From NCBI RefSeq assembly GCF_022376295.1, contig NZ_CP060140.1, positions 186,001 to 250,000 of the forward strand: a DNA stretch of 64,000 nt, in the 5' to 3' direction. Below, in pieces: positions 18,636 to 26,889 of the stretch. The notes beneath the pieces were generated by a model. It ran no database searches. It was not told where the DNA came from and worked only from the letters and a program-made list of their open reading frames with translations. Every line of letters starts with the position of its first letter. The stretch's first letter is position 1. The position numbers and the translations under genes were made by a program. This DNA comes from Nodularia sphaerocarpa UHCC 0038 (GTDB lineage Bacteria; Cyanobacteriota; Cyanobacteriia; Cyanobacteriales; Nostocaceae).

Positions 18636-18652
18636 GGGGACTGAGAGTCCCC
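18636..18652 (-). terminator. Hairpin between nifH and nifD
   Basis: GGGGACT / AGTCCCC, 7-bp stem with a 3-base loop in the 129-bp nifH-nifD spacer. A stem-loop in this position is known in other cyanobacteria and is linked to the high level of monocistronic nifH mRNA by 3' protection or partial termination. Confidence 0.6.
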
Positions 18653-18730
18653 TCTAGGTTTAGTAGGGGGAGATGCAAGGGTGAAGGTCAAAGGTAAGAT
18701 ATAAAATTCTTCCTTTTTCCTACGCTATTA

Positions 18731-19609
18731 CTATTTAGCTGGCTTACCAACCAACATTGCAGCGTTTTCTTCGCTTTCGAGAATACCAAATTCAATCAAC
18801 AATTCTTCTAGTTCTTCCATTTCGATAGGTGTAGGAATAGCTAGGTTTTTGTTGTTGATAATCTTGGTAGCCAATGTGCGGTATTCGTTAGCTTGGTTGC
18901 TTTCTGGTGCGTATTCGTTAACAGTCATCCGACGCAATTCAGCGTGTTGAACGATGTTGTCACGGGGTACGAAGTGAATCATTTGAGTGTTCAACCGTTT
19001 TGCCAAGGTTTCGATTAATTCTACTTCCCGGTCAGTGTTACGGCTGTTACAAATCAAACCACCCAAACGCACGCCACCAGTGTGAGCATACTTAAGAACA
19101 CCACGAGCGATGTTGTTAGCAGCGTACATCGCCATCATTTCACCTGATGTAACGATGTAGATTTCCTGTGCCTTACCTTCACGGATAGGCATAGCAAAAC
19201 CACCACATACAACGTCACCTAATACGTCGTAAGATACAAAGTCTAGGTCTTGGTAAGCACCATTTTCTTCTAAGAAGTTGATGGCGGTGATAATACCACG
19301 ACCAGCGCAACCTACACCGGGTTCTGGACCACCAGATTCTACGCAACGAACGTTACGGAAACCGGTCAGCATTACTTCTTCGAGTTCGATATCTTCTACT
19401 GCGCCACGTTCAGCAGCCAAGTGAAGAACGGTTGTTTGAGCTTTACTGTGTAGCATCAAACGGGTGGAGTCAGCTTTAGGGTCACAACCAACGATCAGGA
19501 TGCGTTGACCCATTTCTGCCATAGCTGCTAAGGTGTTTTGGGAAGTGGTAGATTTACCAATACCGCCCTTACCGTAGAACGCTATCTGTCTAATGTTTTC
19601 GTCAGTCAT
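18731..19609 (-). CDS. nifH: Nitrogenase iron protein NifH
   Basis: 292 residues. P-loop YGKGGIGKST (residues 12-21), switch DPKADST, and [4Fe-4S] ligands Cys101 and Cys135 shared between the two subunits. Arg104 in GCAGRG is the position ADP-ribosylated in some other bacteria. This dinitrogenase reductase delivers electrons from FdxH to NifDK. SD AGGAGAT upstream of the ATG. It follows glbN by 308 bp. Confidence 0.99.
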   Translation of the reverse strand: MTDENIRQIAFYGKGGIGKSTTSQNTLAAMAEMGQRILIVGCDPKADSTRLMLHSKAQTTVLHLAAERGAVEDIELEEVMLTGFRNVRCVESGGPEPGVGCAGRGIITAINFLEENGAYQDLDFVSYDVLGDVVCGGFAMPIREGKAQEIYIVTSGEMMAMYAANNIARGVLKYAHTGGVRLGGLICNSRNTDREVELIETLAKRLNTQMIHFVPRDNIVQHAELRRMTVNEYAPESNQANEYRTLATKIINNKNLAIPTPIEMEELEELLIEFGILESEENAAMLVGKPAK

Positions 19610-19917
19610 GATTGTTTATCTCCTGCAATTGGTTGGTTAGTGGGTCTGTTGGTTGACGTTCACGCCTGTTGAGCTACAGCAGTGAGCGGGGATGTAGAAC
19701 GTCGCCGGGGGCGATTGTGCTTAAGCACAGGCCGGAGGCGATCGCTCCACAGCAAAATCAAGGGGTTTTGGTGTCATAATAGTTCGGGTTAATTTTTTGT
19801 TTATTTGGTTTCCTTTGCCACTTGTCAAGCAAATGACAAAGGAATTACACACTTTACAAATATGTGGAGATAATAAGCAGGATTTGACGTAATTCTTCGT
19901 CAATCAATGCCCAAGTC
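19610..19917 (-). promoter_or_regulatory. nifH upstream region
   Basis: A 308-bp spacer between glbN and nifH, with no credible gene. It holds the palindrome GTGCTTAAGCAC inside a larger GC-rich inverted segment (about 19700-19745, including GCGATCGC). Probably contains the nifH promoter or a processing site; I cannot place the start of transcription. Confidence 0.4.
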
Positions 19918-20271
19918 CTATTTGTTCAAAATAGAAGCCTTTAAGCCGGAGACTTTAGCCATTGCAGCGCTGGTGTCTTCTGCTGACACTCCGGCTGAAG
20001 CCATTGCTGAACTCAAATGCTTGGAAACAGCATCAAAGTGTTGGTCGTTGAGTTTCATACCTGTGTGGGTTTTTTCCATTGGACGACCACCATATTGCTG
20101 TGGTCCTTCCAATATTTGAGAGAAGAAAGCGATTTGATGAGCGCGTTGCTTGGCCATATCGGTTTTAGCAAAGTAGCCTTTGAGACTACCGTCTGCCATA
20201 ACGCTTTTATGAAAGGCATCAACTACTTTTTCAAGGGTCGGCTGACCACCAATTTTTTCGTACAAACTCAT
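19918..20271 (-). CDS. glbN: Cyanoglobin GlbN (truncated haemoglobin, group I)
   Basis: 117 residues, trHbN family: MSLYEKIGGQPTLEKVVDAFHKSV, AKTDMAKQRAHQIAFFSQILEGP, and the proximal haem histidine in RPMEKTHTGMKLNDQHFDAV. Its position between nifU and nifH repeats the arrangement known from Nostoc commune, where the protein is made in nitrogen-starved cells at low oxygen and is proposed to bind or scavenge O2 near nitrogenase. SD AGGAATCAGGAT precedes the ATG. It is absent from this place in Anabaena PCC 7120. Confidence 0.95.
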   Translation of the reverse strand: MSLYEKIGGQPTLEKVVDAFHKSVMADGSLKGYFAKTDMAKQRAHQIAFFSQILEGPQQYGGRPMEKTHTGMKLNDQHFDAVSKHLSSAMASAGVSAEDTSAAMAKVSGLKASILNK

Positions 20272-20464
20272 ATCCTGATTCCTTTGAAGCGAGTGGGATA
20301 ATGCAATTGGTAATTAGGTGTTTAATACTTTCACCTATTTGCTATTGCCGTGTGTTCTCAGTAGGAATGAAGCATTGATGGAGCGAAAATTATCTTTCAA
20401 ATCCTACTTGGTTTCCTGTTTAATAAATAACAGGCTCTATTTGTGCTGTGTGTAAATCTTAAAC

Positions 20465-21367
20465 TTATGGTGCGACTGCTTCGACTACTAGGTTTTTGCT
20501 GACACGATCTTGTAACCTGGCTTCGATCGCAATCTTCAGAGTGGCTGTACTGCTAGAACAAGAACCACAAGCTCCTTGGAGTATGACTTTGACTTTATCG
20601 CCTTCTACATCATAAAGTTCCACGTCTCCCCCGTCTGCAATCAGTACAGGTCTAACTTCTTCATCGAGAACTTTTTGAATGAGTGCAATTCTTTGTACGT
20701 TGGTTAGAGGTTTTGGTGATTGCTGATGAGATTGAGCAACTCCGACGCTGTGGTTGTTGAGAGCAGGTACGGCGGCTTTCTCCTTTACATCTCTTATAAT
20801 ATCATCAATACTCGCTAAACAGGAACCGCATCCGCCACCAGCTTTTACATAATTTGTTACCTGTTCCGCATCAGTAAGATGATTTTCTACAACCACACGG
20901 CGGATTTTGGCTTCGGTGATACCAAAGCAGCTACAAATTAATGCGCCTTCGTCATCGTCGTCGTGGGTAGGGAGAGCGATGCCACGATAGTTATAAATGG
21001 CGGCTTCTAGAGCTTCTTGTCCCATGACAGAGCAGTGCATTTTCGCTTCTGGCAATCCGCCGAGGTAATCTGCAATCTCTTTATTAGAAATTTTCAAAGC
21101 TTCATCGAGGGTTAAACCTTTGACCATTTCGGTTAAAGCACTGGAAGAGGCGATCGCACTTGTGCAGCCAAAGGTTTGAAAGCGTGCATCTAATATTTTA
21201 TCAGATTCTACTTCAACTTTCAAGTGTAATCTTAGGGCATCACCACAGGCAATACTACCAATTTCTCCCATCGCAACCTTAACACCAGGTTCGCCAGTTT
21301 CTTCAATAGCTCCCTGATTTTGGGGATTGTAAAACAATTCTAATACTTTATCTGTGTAGTCCCACAT
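20465..21367 (-). CDS. nifU: NifU, Fe-S cluster scaffold
   Basis: 300 residues from the ATG at 21367 (MWDYTDKVLEL); a TTG two codons upstream is also in frame. Three modules can be seen: an IscU-like domain (GDALRLHLKVE, QTFGCTSAIASSS, MHCSVMG, residues about 1-125), a central [2Fe-2S] domain (CSCFGITEAKIR with GGGCGSC), and a C-terminal Nfu domain with GACGSCSSSTATLK. It assembles clusters for NifH and NifDK using sulphur from NifS. Confidence 0.97.
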   Translation of the reverse strand: MWDYTDKVLELFYNPQNQGAIEETGEPGVKVAMGEIGSIACGDALRLHLKVEVESDKILDARFQTFGCTSAIASSSALTEMVKGLTLDEALKISNKEIADYLGGLPEAKMHCSVMGQEALEAAIYNYRGIALPTHDDDDEGALICSCFGITEAKIRRVVVENHLTDAEQVTNYVKAGGGCGSCLASIDDIIRDVKEKAAVPALNNHSVGVAQSHQQSPKPLTNVQRIALIQKVLDEEVRPVLIADGGDVELYDVEGDKVKVILQGACGSCSSSTATLKIAIEARLQDRVSKNLVVEAVAP

Positions 21368-21377
21368 GGTCAATTTT

Positions 21378-21428
21378 AGATTTTGGATTGGGGATTTTGG
21401 ATTTTGGATTTTGGATTTTGGATTGGGG
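21378..21428. repeat. STRR heptamer tract between nifS and nifU
   Basis: Tandem GGATTTT heptamers (with GGGGATT variants) fill most of the spacer between nifS and nifU. Confidence 0.8.
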
Positions 21429-21458
21429 ATGAGGGAAAATTTTCCCCGTACCCAATAC

Positions 21459-22655
21459 CTATTTATGAATTAATGCTTGTTCTTGTAGCCAACCCGCATC
21501 ATCGTTTTTGAAGGGAGACATGGCGCGTAAACGTTCGATAATACTGGGCATTACTTCGATAACTTGATCGATTTCGGCTTCTGTAGTGTAGCGACACAGG
21601 CTGAAACGAATGGAACCGTGTAAAGTCGTGTAGGGTAAACCCATAGCCCGGAGAACGTGAGAAGGTTCTAAGGAACCGGAAGTACAAGCTGAACCAGATG
21701 AGGCACAGATACCGTATTTGTTCAGGGAAAGCAGAATTGCTTCACCTTCGATGTACTTGAAACCAATATTTGTTGTGTTCGGCAATCTCTGCGTTGGGTC
21801 GCCATTCACTTCACAATCGGAAATTTTGGCGAGTAAACTTTGTTCCAGGCGATCGCGCAATTTTCTTTCTCTTGTGGTAGCCTCTTCTAAATGAGACAAT
21901 TCCAACTCCGCCGCTTTACCTAGAGCAATAATCGCTGGGACATTCTCTGTTCCCGCCCGACGACCACGTTCTTGGTGTCCACCCAGTAACAAGGGACGGA
22001 ACCGCACACCGCGCCGGATGTACAAAGCCCCAATTCCCTTGGGAGCATGGATTTTGTGACCAGACAGAGTTAACATATCTATCGTGCTGGTCTTCATGTT
22101 GAGGGGAATTTTTCCCACTGCTTGCACTGCATCAACATGAAATATAGCGCCGTATTCTTTAACTCTTAACCCAATTTGCTCAATGGGGAAAACCGTACCC
22201 GTTTCGTTATTGGCATACATAATTGTTACCAAGGCGGTATTTCCAGTCAGAGAAGCTTCGAGTTCATTTAAATCTAGCTGTCCCTGACGATTTACCGAAA
22301 GATAGGTAACAGTGTAGCCTTGAGTTTCCAGTTGTTTGCAGACATTCAAAACGGCTGGGTGTTCAACCTGTGTAGTAATGATATGTCGCTTTTCTGGTTG
22401 TGCTAACAGTGCGGCGCGAATAGCAGCGTTATCGCCCTCTGTACCGCAACTGGTGTAAACAATTTCTGATTCCTCAGCACCGATGAGGGCGGCTAGTTGT
22501 TGGCGGGCTATTTTTACAGCTTTACCAAGTTGTCCACCAAAAGTGTGCATACTAGAAGGATTACCGTAGTAGTCCCGCAGATAAGGCAACATCGCCTCTA
22601 AAACTTCCGGGTCTACCTTCGTTGTGGCATTATTGTCTAGATAAATGATGCTCAT
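21459..22655 (-). CDS. nifS: Cysteine desulfurase NifS
   Basis: 398 residues, PLP-dependent class V fold. The PLP lysine is Lys201 in LSGHKIHAPKG and the catalytic cysteine is Cys324 in SSGSACTSGS. The N-terminus is IYLDNNATTKVDPEV. Supplies sulphur to NifU and NifB. The ATG overlaps the fdxN stop by 4 bases, so translation is coupled. Confidence 0.97.
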   Translation of the reverse strand: MSIIYLDNNATTKVDPEVLEAMLPYLRDYYGNPSSMHTFGGQLGKAVKIARQQLAALIGAEESEIVYTSCGTEGDNAAIRAALLAQPEKRHIITTQVEHPAVLNVCKQLETQGYTVTYLSVNRQGQLDLNELEASLTGNTALVTIMYANNETGTVFPIEQIGLRVKEYGAIFHVDAVQAVGKIPLNMKTSTIDMLTLSGHKIHAPKGIGALYIRRGVRFRPLLLGGHQERGRRAGTENVPAIIALGKAAELELSHLEEATTRERKLRDRLEQSLLAKISDCEVNGDPTQRLPNTTNIGFKYIEGEAILLSLNKYGICASSGSACTSGSLEPSHVLRAMGLPYTTLHGSIRFSLCRYTTEAEIDQVIEVMPSIIERLRAMSPFKNDDAGWLQEQALIHK

Positions 22656-23005
22656 CCTGATACACCTATGACTTCGCTCTGATGGCGAGATAATTTTTCG
22701 GAAAATGTTTTGGAATAATAGTTAAACCAACGTTCCCAGTAATCTTGTTTCTTAGTTAATTTTGCTAAAGAGCGATTGTAATTAGCAAACCAGCTTTCCC
22801 AATAATCGTTGGGTTGTTTCACACAACCGGTGCAGGTGGGACAACTAGCTTGACACTGAGGAACGGAATAAACGGTACCAAAGCAGTTAGTGCAGAGTTC
22901 AGGATCAATCCAGTGATTACCGTCAATTACCTTCACTGCATTAGTGGGACATACAGACACACAAAGATTACAGGAAATACATTGGCTGGTGATTTGGTAA
23001 GCCAT
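22652..23005 (-). CDS. fdxN: FdxN, bacterial-type 2[4Fe-4S] ferredoxin, uninterrupted
   Basis: 117 residues from the ATG at 23005, after SD AGGAGAAT; the frame runs 24 codons farther upstream without resemblance. Cluster motifs CISCNLCVSVCPTNAV and CTNCFGTVYSVPQCQASCPTC. The C-terminal 45 residues are aromatic and basic (YWESWF, YWERWF repeated). In Anabaena PCC 7120 this gene is split by a 55-60-kb element; here it is contiguous. FdxN probably delivers electrons for NifB-type radical SAM chemistry. Confidence 0.95.
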   Translation of the reverse strand: MAYQITSQCISCNLCVSVCPTNAVKVIDGNHWIDPELCTNCFGTVYSVPQCQASCPTCTGCVKQPNDYWESWFANYNRSLAKLTKKQDYWERWFNYYSKTFSEKLSRHQSEVIGVSG

Positions 23006-23102
23006 AATTATTCTCCTTTTGAATACGGGGAGTTGGGAGTGGGGAGTGGGGAGTGGTGCAGGAGGGGAGTTTTGCAATTCCCCATTCCCTAATTCCTACT
23101 TC

Positions 23103-24545
23103 CTAATTCCCTAACTCCTTTACATATTGCTCGTAAAATTCCAAAGCAACTTTCTCGATTACGTCGTAAGCTTCTACGGTCTGTATTCCGGCTTCTTGCA
23201 GTTTCTCTTGAGGACAGTTACCAATTTTGGAAACTAAAACTGCTTTGCAATCGGCGATCGCAGCCATGATATGCTCAAAAGTGGCTTCTTCACTAAATCC
23301 ACCTTGACAATACTGGTCAATCTTGCGATGACTGACAAAGGTAACTTGATTACCATCCACTTCGTAAATTTGAAATTCCTTCGCATGACCGAAGTGTTGG
23401 TTAACTAATCCACCGCCTTTGGTGGCGACTGCAACTAATATTTTGGGATTATTGGCAAATTTCTTGCCGGCGCTAGCCTTGTCTTTGGCTATTTTCAGTT
23501 CTTCCTTAAACTTCTCAATTCCTTCGTGAACAAGTGTGCGTTGTTCCAAGTCATATTCTGGAGTCATTTCCAAGAATTTATCTTTGCTAAATTCCTGACT
23601 GCGGTCTTCTCCTAATAATCCTACCGCATCGGCTCGACATTGGCGACAATGGCGCATCATTTTCATGTTGCCGGCGCAATTGTCTTGAACTGACTTGACT
23701 TCTTTGGGTGTAGGGCCACGTTGACCTATTAAGCCGAAATGTGTGCCGTGTTCCGGTGCAGAAATCAAAGGCATGATGTTGTGCAGGAAAGCACCATTTT
23801 CACGAATCATTTTATTGACTTCGATCAAGTGCTGATCATTAATTCCTGGAATCATCACAGAGTTAACTTTACACAGAATATCAGCTTCTCTCAAAGCTTG
23901 CAAGCCTTCCATCTGCTTTTCTAGCAGAATCTTAGCCCCTTCAACACCTCTATAACGTTTCCGTTTGTAATGAACCCAAGAATAAATTTGAGCGCCAATT
24001 TCTGGGTCAATGGTATTCAGAGTGATAGTAACGTGATCGATATTTAGTTGTTTAATGCGGTCAATGTATTCTGTTAACATTAAACCATTCGTTGAAAGGC
24101 AAAGCTTGATATCTGGTGCTTTGTCTGCAATCAACTCAAAGGTGCGAAAAGTCTTTTCAGGATTCGCCAATGGATCACCAGGCCCCGCAATTCCGACCAC
24201 TGTCATTTGGGGAATTTTGCCCGCAATCACCAAAGCCTTGTGTGCAGCTTCTTCTGGTGTCAGCAATTCGCTAACTACTCCAGGACGACTTTCGTTAGCA
24301 CAGTCGTATTTGCGGTTGCAATAGTTGCATTGAATGTTACAAGCTGGTGCAACTGCAACGTGCATCCTGGCGTAGTGGTGATGGGCATCTTCACTATAAC
24401 AGGGATGTTGGGCGATGCGTTCTTGGAGCTTTTGATCCATTTCTACGGTGGTGCTGCTGTCGCATCCGCAATCACCTGATTTTGTTTGGATTAATGCTGG
24501 TTCCTGATTGGAGGAGGTGAGGAGTCCGTTAGACGGTAGTATCAT
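23103..24545 (-). CDS. nifB: FeMo-cofactor biosynthesis radical SAM protein NifB
   Basis: 480 residues from the ATG at 24545; a TTG four codons upstream is in frame but lacks a better SD. The radical SAM cluster motif CNIQCNYC has Cys69, Cys73 and Cys76. The C-terminal 110 residues form a NifX-like domain (LVAVATKGGGLVNQHFGHAKEF). NifB makes the 8Fe-9S-C core (NifB-co). It is the first gene of the main leftward nif operon and is followed by fdxN after 97 bp. Its upstream module is shared with nifP. Confidence 0.97.
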   Translation of the reverse strand: MILPSNGLLTSSNQEPALIQTKSGDCGCDSSTTVEMDQKLQERIAQHPCYSEDAHHHYARMHVAVAPACNIQCNYCNRKYDCANESRPGVVSELLTPEEAAHKALVIAGKIPQMTVVGIAGPGDPLANPEKTFRTFELIADKAPDIKLCLSTNGLMLTEYIDRIKQLNIDHVTITLNTIDPEIGAQIYSWVHYKRKRYRGVEGAKILLEKQMEGLQALREADILCKVNSVMIPGINDQHLIEVNKMIRENGAFLHNIMPLISAPEHGTHFGLIGQRGPTPKEVKSVQDNCAGNMKMMRHCRQCRADAVGLLGEDRSQEFSKDKFLEMTPEYDLEQRTLVHEGIEKFKEELKIAKDKASAGKKFANNPKILVAVATKGGGLVNQHFGHAKEFQIYEVDGNQVTFVSHRKIDQYCQGGFSEEATFEHIMAAIADCKAVLVSKIGNCPQEKLQEAGIQTVEAYDVIEKVALEFYEQYVKELGN

Positions 24546-24897
24546 TGAATTTCGCAAGGGTCAGTGGTGGGCTAAATGCCACAGTGGGAGATGCCGTTGC
24601 TACTGTCTTTACCTAAGAACTGAAGTCGCGTCTTATAATCAGTTAACAGTTAACAGTTATCAGTTATCACTTGTTAGTTTGTTTACTGTTGACTGAGGTG
24701 TGGCTGGTGTGTCAAGTTTGAGGTCTATCTGGGGTATTTGTCTGTGAGTACAGCCGCGACTTCGATTCACTTAAGGCATGGTGCTATCTCATCCCTCCAC
24801 TCACTCCCCGCTTTTGCTTTTGGCTTGGCGTTGAGTGATTGGCGATATAAGATTTATAGCAGTCGTTCTCAAATGGTCGGCGCGTTTATGGAGTATA
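24546..24897 (-). other. nifB leader region
   Basis: Long untranslated stretch between the shared regulatory module and the nifB start. It includes AGTTAACAGTTAACAG-type STRR repeats near 24640-24670. No credible gene; the open frames here have no family features. A long nifB leader is known in Anabaena, which fits. Confidence 0.5.
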
Positions 24898-24900
24898 GAA

Positions 24901-25056
24901 TTTATTGGATTTATTACGCTTGTACTCAAAATTTCAAACCCTATCTGTGTGGGTTTTACAAGCATTAAAAATTTATTTTTCGGGTAGGGGTGCTAGTATT
25001 CTTCCGTTGGGGTTCGAGTATTTATCAACAGGGGTTCAGGATGTATTGGTACTCAG
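24901..25056 (-). promoter_or_regulatory. nifB upstream activator module (shared with nifP)
   Basis: Read leftward, this block contains GAGTACC, the 19-mer AATACTAGCACCCCTACCC (24982-25000), AGGGTTTGAAAT, and a 29-bp box (24901-24929) beginning TTGAGTACAAG and ending CCAATAAA. The same parts in the same order and orientation occur upstream of nifP at 30690-30835. Such paired nifB/nifP elements are where the cyanobacterial activator CnfR (PatB) is known to act; the identity of the binder here is inferred. Confidence 0.75.
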
Positions 25057-25225
25057 CCATAACCCATTTATAGAAAGGGTTTTAGTCTATTTTTTCTTAG
25101 TTTTAAGTTACATAAATCTGTACTCAAATTAGCCTGAAATCCCATTTGAAACGACAAATACTAGGGAATTAAGGGGTGAAAAACTGGAACAGATTGATGT
25201 CGTCCTACTCCAGCGTCGCGAAAAG

Positions 25226-25524
25226 TCCGATTCTGTATCTAACATATCATTTTTTTTGAGCTAAAAATGCAGTTAAACTTTTTTTAACTTTTGCAGAGAA
25301 TTAAGCGTTAAGAAATTGCATGAAAGGCGTTAAACAAGGTTCTCTATTCATATCCATCATACACTTATTGATAATTTATCGCTACAAGGGCATAATGTGA
25401 CTAATTACCTATTGAATTTGCTTGTTAACGGCGAATGGATTCCGGATTTCGCAAAGTTAAAATTGAGATGTCGAGGATATCCGATTATGTATCTAACCTA
25501 GCATTTTTTTTGAAGATAAAATGC
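25226..25524. repeat. Spaced pair of 45-bp direct repeats with T8 tails
   Basis: Copies at 25226-25270 and 25480-25524 share TCCGATTxTGTATCTAAC, then CATTTTTTTTGA and AAAATGC, with only a few differences. Each ends in an uninterrupted run of eight T. Function unknown. Confidence 0.75.
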
Positions 25525-25655
25525 GTTTTATATTTATTTTATGATCTGGGGATAAAATTACCTATTAATTAAGCCTGGGGTTAATTGAAGAAACCTCACC
25601 CCAACCCTCTCCTTACTAAGGAGAGGGAGCAGGAGTAAGTTGATGACGGATTTAG

Positions 25656-25788
25656 AAATCAAAAAACATGACAAATTTTCTGGTGGGATGGGTGTCCTCA
25701 CCCGTCCTGTAATCGTTCTAGAGACTGACAAATCAAAAAACATGACAAATTTTCTGGTGGGATGGGTGTCCTCACCCGTCCTGTAATC
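25656..25788. repeat. Tandem 59-bp direct repeat with internal hairpin
   Basis: Two identical 59-bp copies (25656-25714 and 25730-25788) separated by 15 bp. Each carries a GGGTG-TCCT-CACCC hairpin. It looks like a recent local duplication. Confidence 0.88.
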
Positions 25789-25941
25789 TGGGCGGAACAT
25801 TCCTACACAGCTTTTGAGGAAAAGCTTAAATTTGCTCCATGTCTGAATAATTCTGCCCAAAGATACTTTCGCAGCGTCCTGTAAACTGGGTTAATAGTTG
25901 ATAAAAGGCTTTTTAGTCACACAGGGTAGCAGGAGAAAAGC

Positions 25942-26889
25942 ATGAAAGCGGTCGTTATCCGGCGGTATGGTTCTGCTGAGGTGTTGCAGTACGAAGACGT
26001 GGCGCAGCCGCAAATCCAGCCGAATCAGTTACTTGTGAAGGTTCATGCAAGTAGTGTTAATCCTATTGACTGGAAAACCCGCCAGGGTATGCTGAGTTTG
26101 CTCTCAGGTAATAACTTTCCCCTGATTTTGGGGTTTGATGTGGCTGGGGAAGTGGTCGCTGTTGGTTCCCAGGTGACACGTTTTCAGCCAGGTGATGCTG
26201 TTTATGGTAGTGCTAGCTTCCCTGGCGGCGCTTATGCTGAATTTGCAGCCGTACCAGAAAATTTAATTGCTCCCAAGCCGAGTAACTTAACTTATGAGGA
26301 AGCGGCTACTGTGCCTTTAGCGGCGCTGACGGCTCTCCAAGCTCTGCGCGACCAAGGAAATATCAAATCGAGTCAAACTGTGCTAATTAATGGCGCTGCG
26401 GGTGGTGTGGGAATGTTTGCGGTGCAGATTGCTAAGGCTTTGGGTGCTGAGGTAACGGGTGTTTGTAGTACCAAAAATTTGGAGTTTGTGAAATCTTTGG
26501 GAGCAGATAGGGTAATTGATTATACCCAAGAAGATTTTACGGAAGAGGGTGGGCAGTACGATATTATATTTGATGCGGTGGGTAAGCGATCGCTCTCTAA
26601 CTGCAAACGAGTCCTTAAACCCAACGGTATTTATATTTCCACCCTACCCACCCCCGAAGTCTTAATACAAAGTGTGTTAACAGCCTTCTTTCCCGGACAA
26701 AAAGCTAAGTTTGTGATTGAAATGCCTAATACTCAAGACTTGGTTTATCTCAAAGAATTGATTGAGGCTGGTAAAATGCGAACCGTTATTGACCGGACTT
26801 TTCCTTTAGCTGAACTAGCTGCGGCTCATATTTATAGTGAGAGTGAACGGACTGTAGGAAAAATTGCCATAGTCATGCTTCAAGAGTGA
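25942..26889 (+). CDS. NAD(P)-dependent quinone-oxidoreductase-like protein (zinc-independent MDR family)
   Basis: 315 residues, medium-chain dehydrogenase/reductase fold. N-terminal GroES-like domain (MKAVVIRRYGSAEVLQYEDV, SSVNPIDWKTRQG), central GFDVAGEVVAVGS, and Rossmann motif INGAAGGVGMFAVQIAKALGA near residues 147-167. The cysteines of the structural zinc site are absent, placing it in the quinone oxidoreductase branch. Substrate unknown. Its 3' end overlaps the convergent kinase gene by 10 bp. SD AGCAGGAG upstream of the ATG. Confidence 0.88.
   Translation: MKAVVIRRYGSAEVLQYEDVAQPQIQPNQLLVKVHASSVNPIDWKTRQGMLSLLSGNNFPLILGFDVAGEVVAVGSQVTRFQPGDAVYGSASFPGGAYAEFAAVPENLIAPKPSNLTYEEAATVPLAALTALQALRDQGNIKSSQTVLINGAAGGVGMFAVQIAKALGAEVTGVCSTKNLEFVKSLGADRVIDYTQEDFTEEGGQYDIIFDAVGKRSLSNCKRVLKPNGIYISTLPTPEVLIQSVLTAFFPGQKAKFVIEMPNTQDLVYLKELIEAGKMRTVIDRTFPLAELAAAHIYSESERTVGKIAIVMLQE

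Larger units (their letters stand above)
25057..25941. other. Repeat-rich intergenic region upstream of nifB
   Basis: 885 bp without a credible gene, between the nifB activator module and the oxidoreductase gene. It contains two separate repeat pairs annotated at 25226-25524 and 25656-25788, and a TCCGGA hexamer at 25441. Confidence 0.5.

Noticed and set aside
24738..25132. Open frames in the nifB upstream region
   Set aside because: They overlap the conserved regulatory module and have no recognisable protein features.
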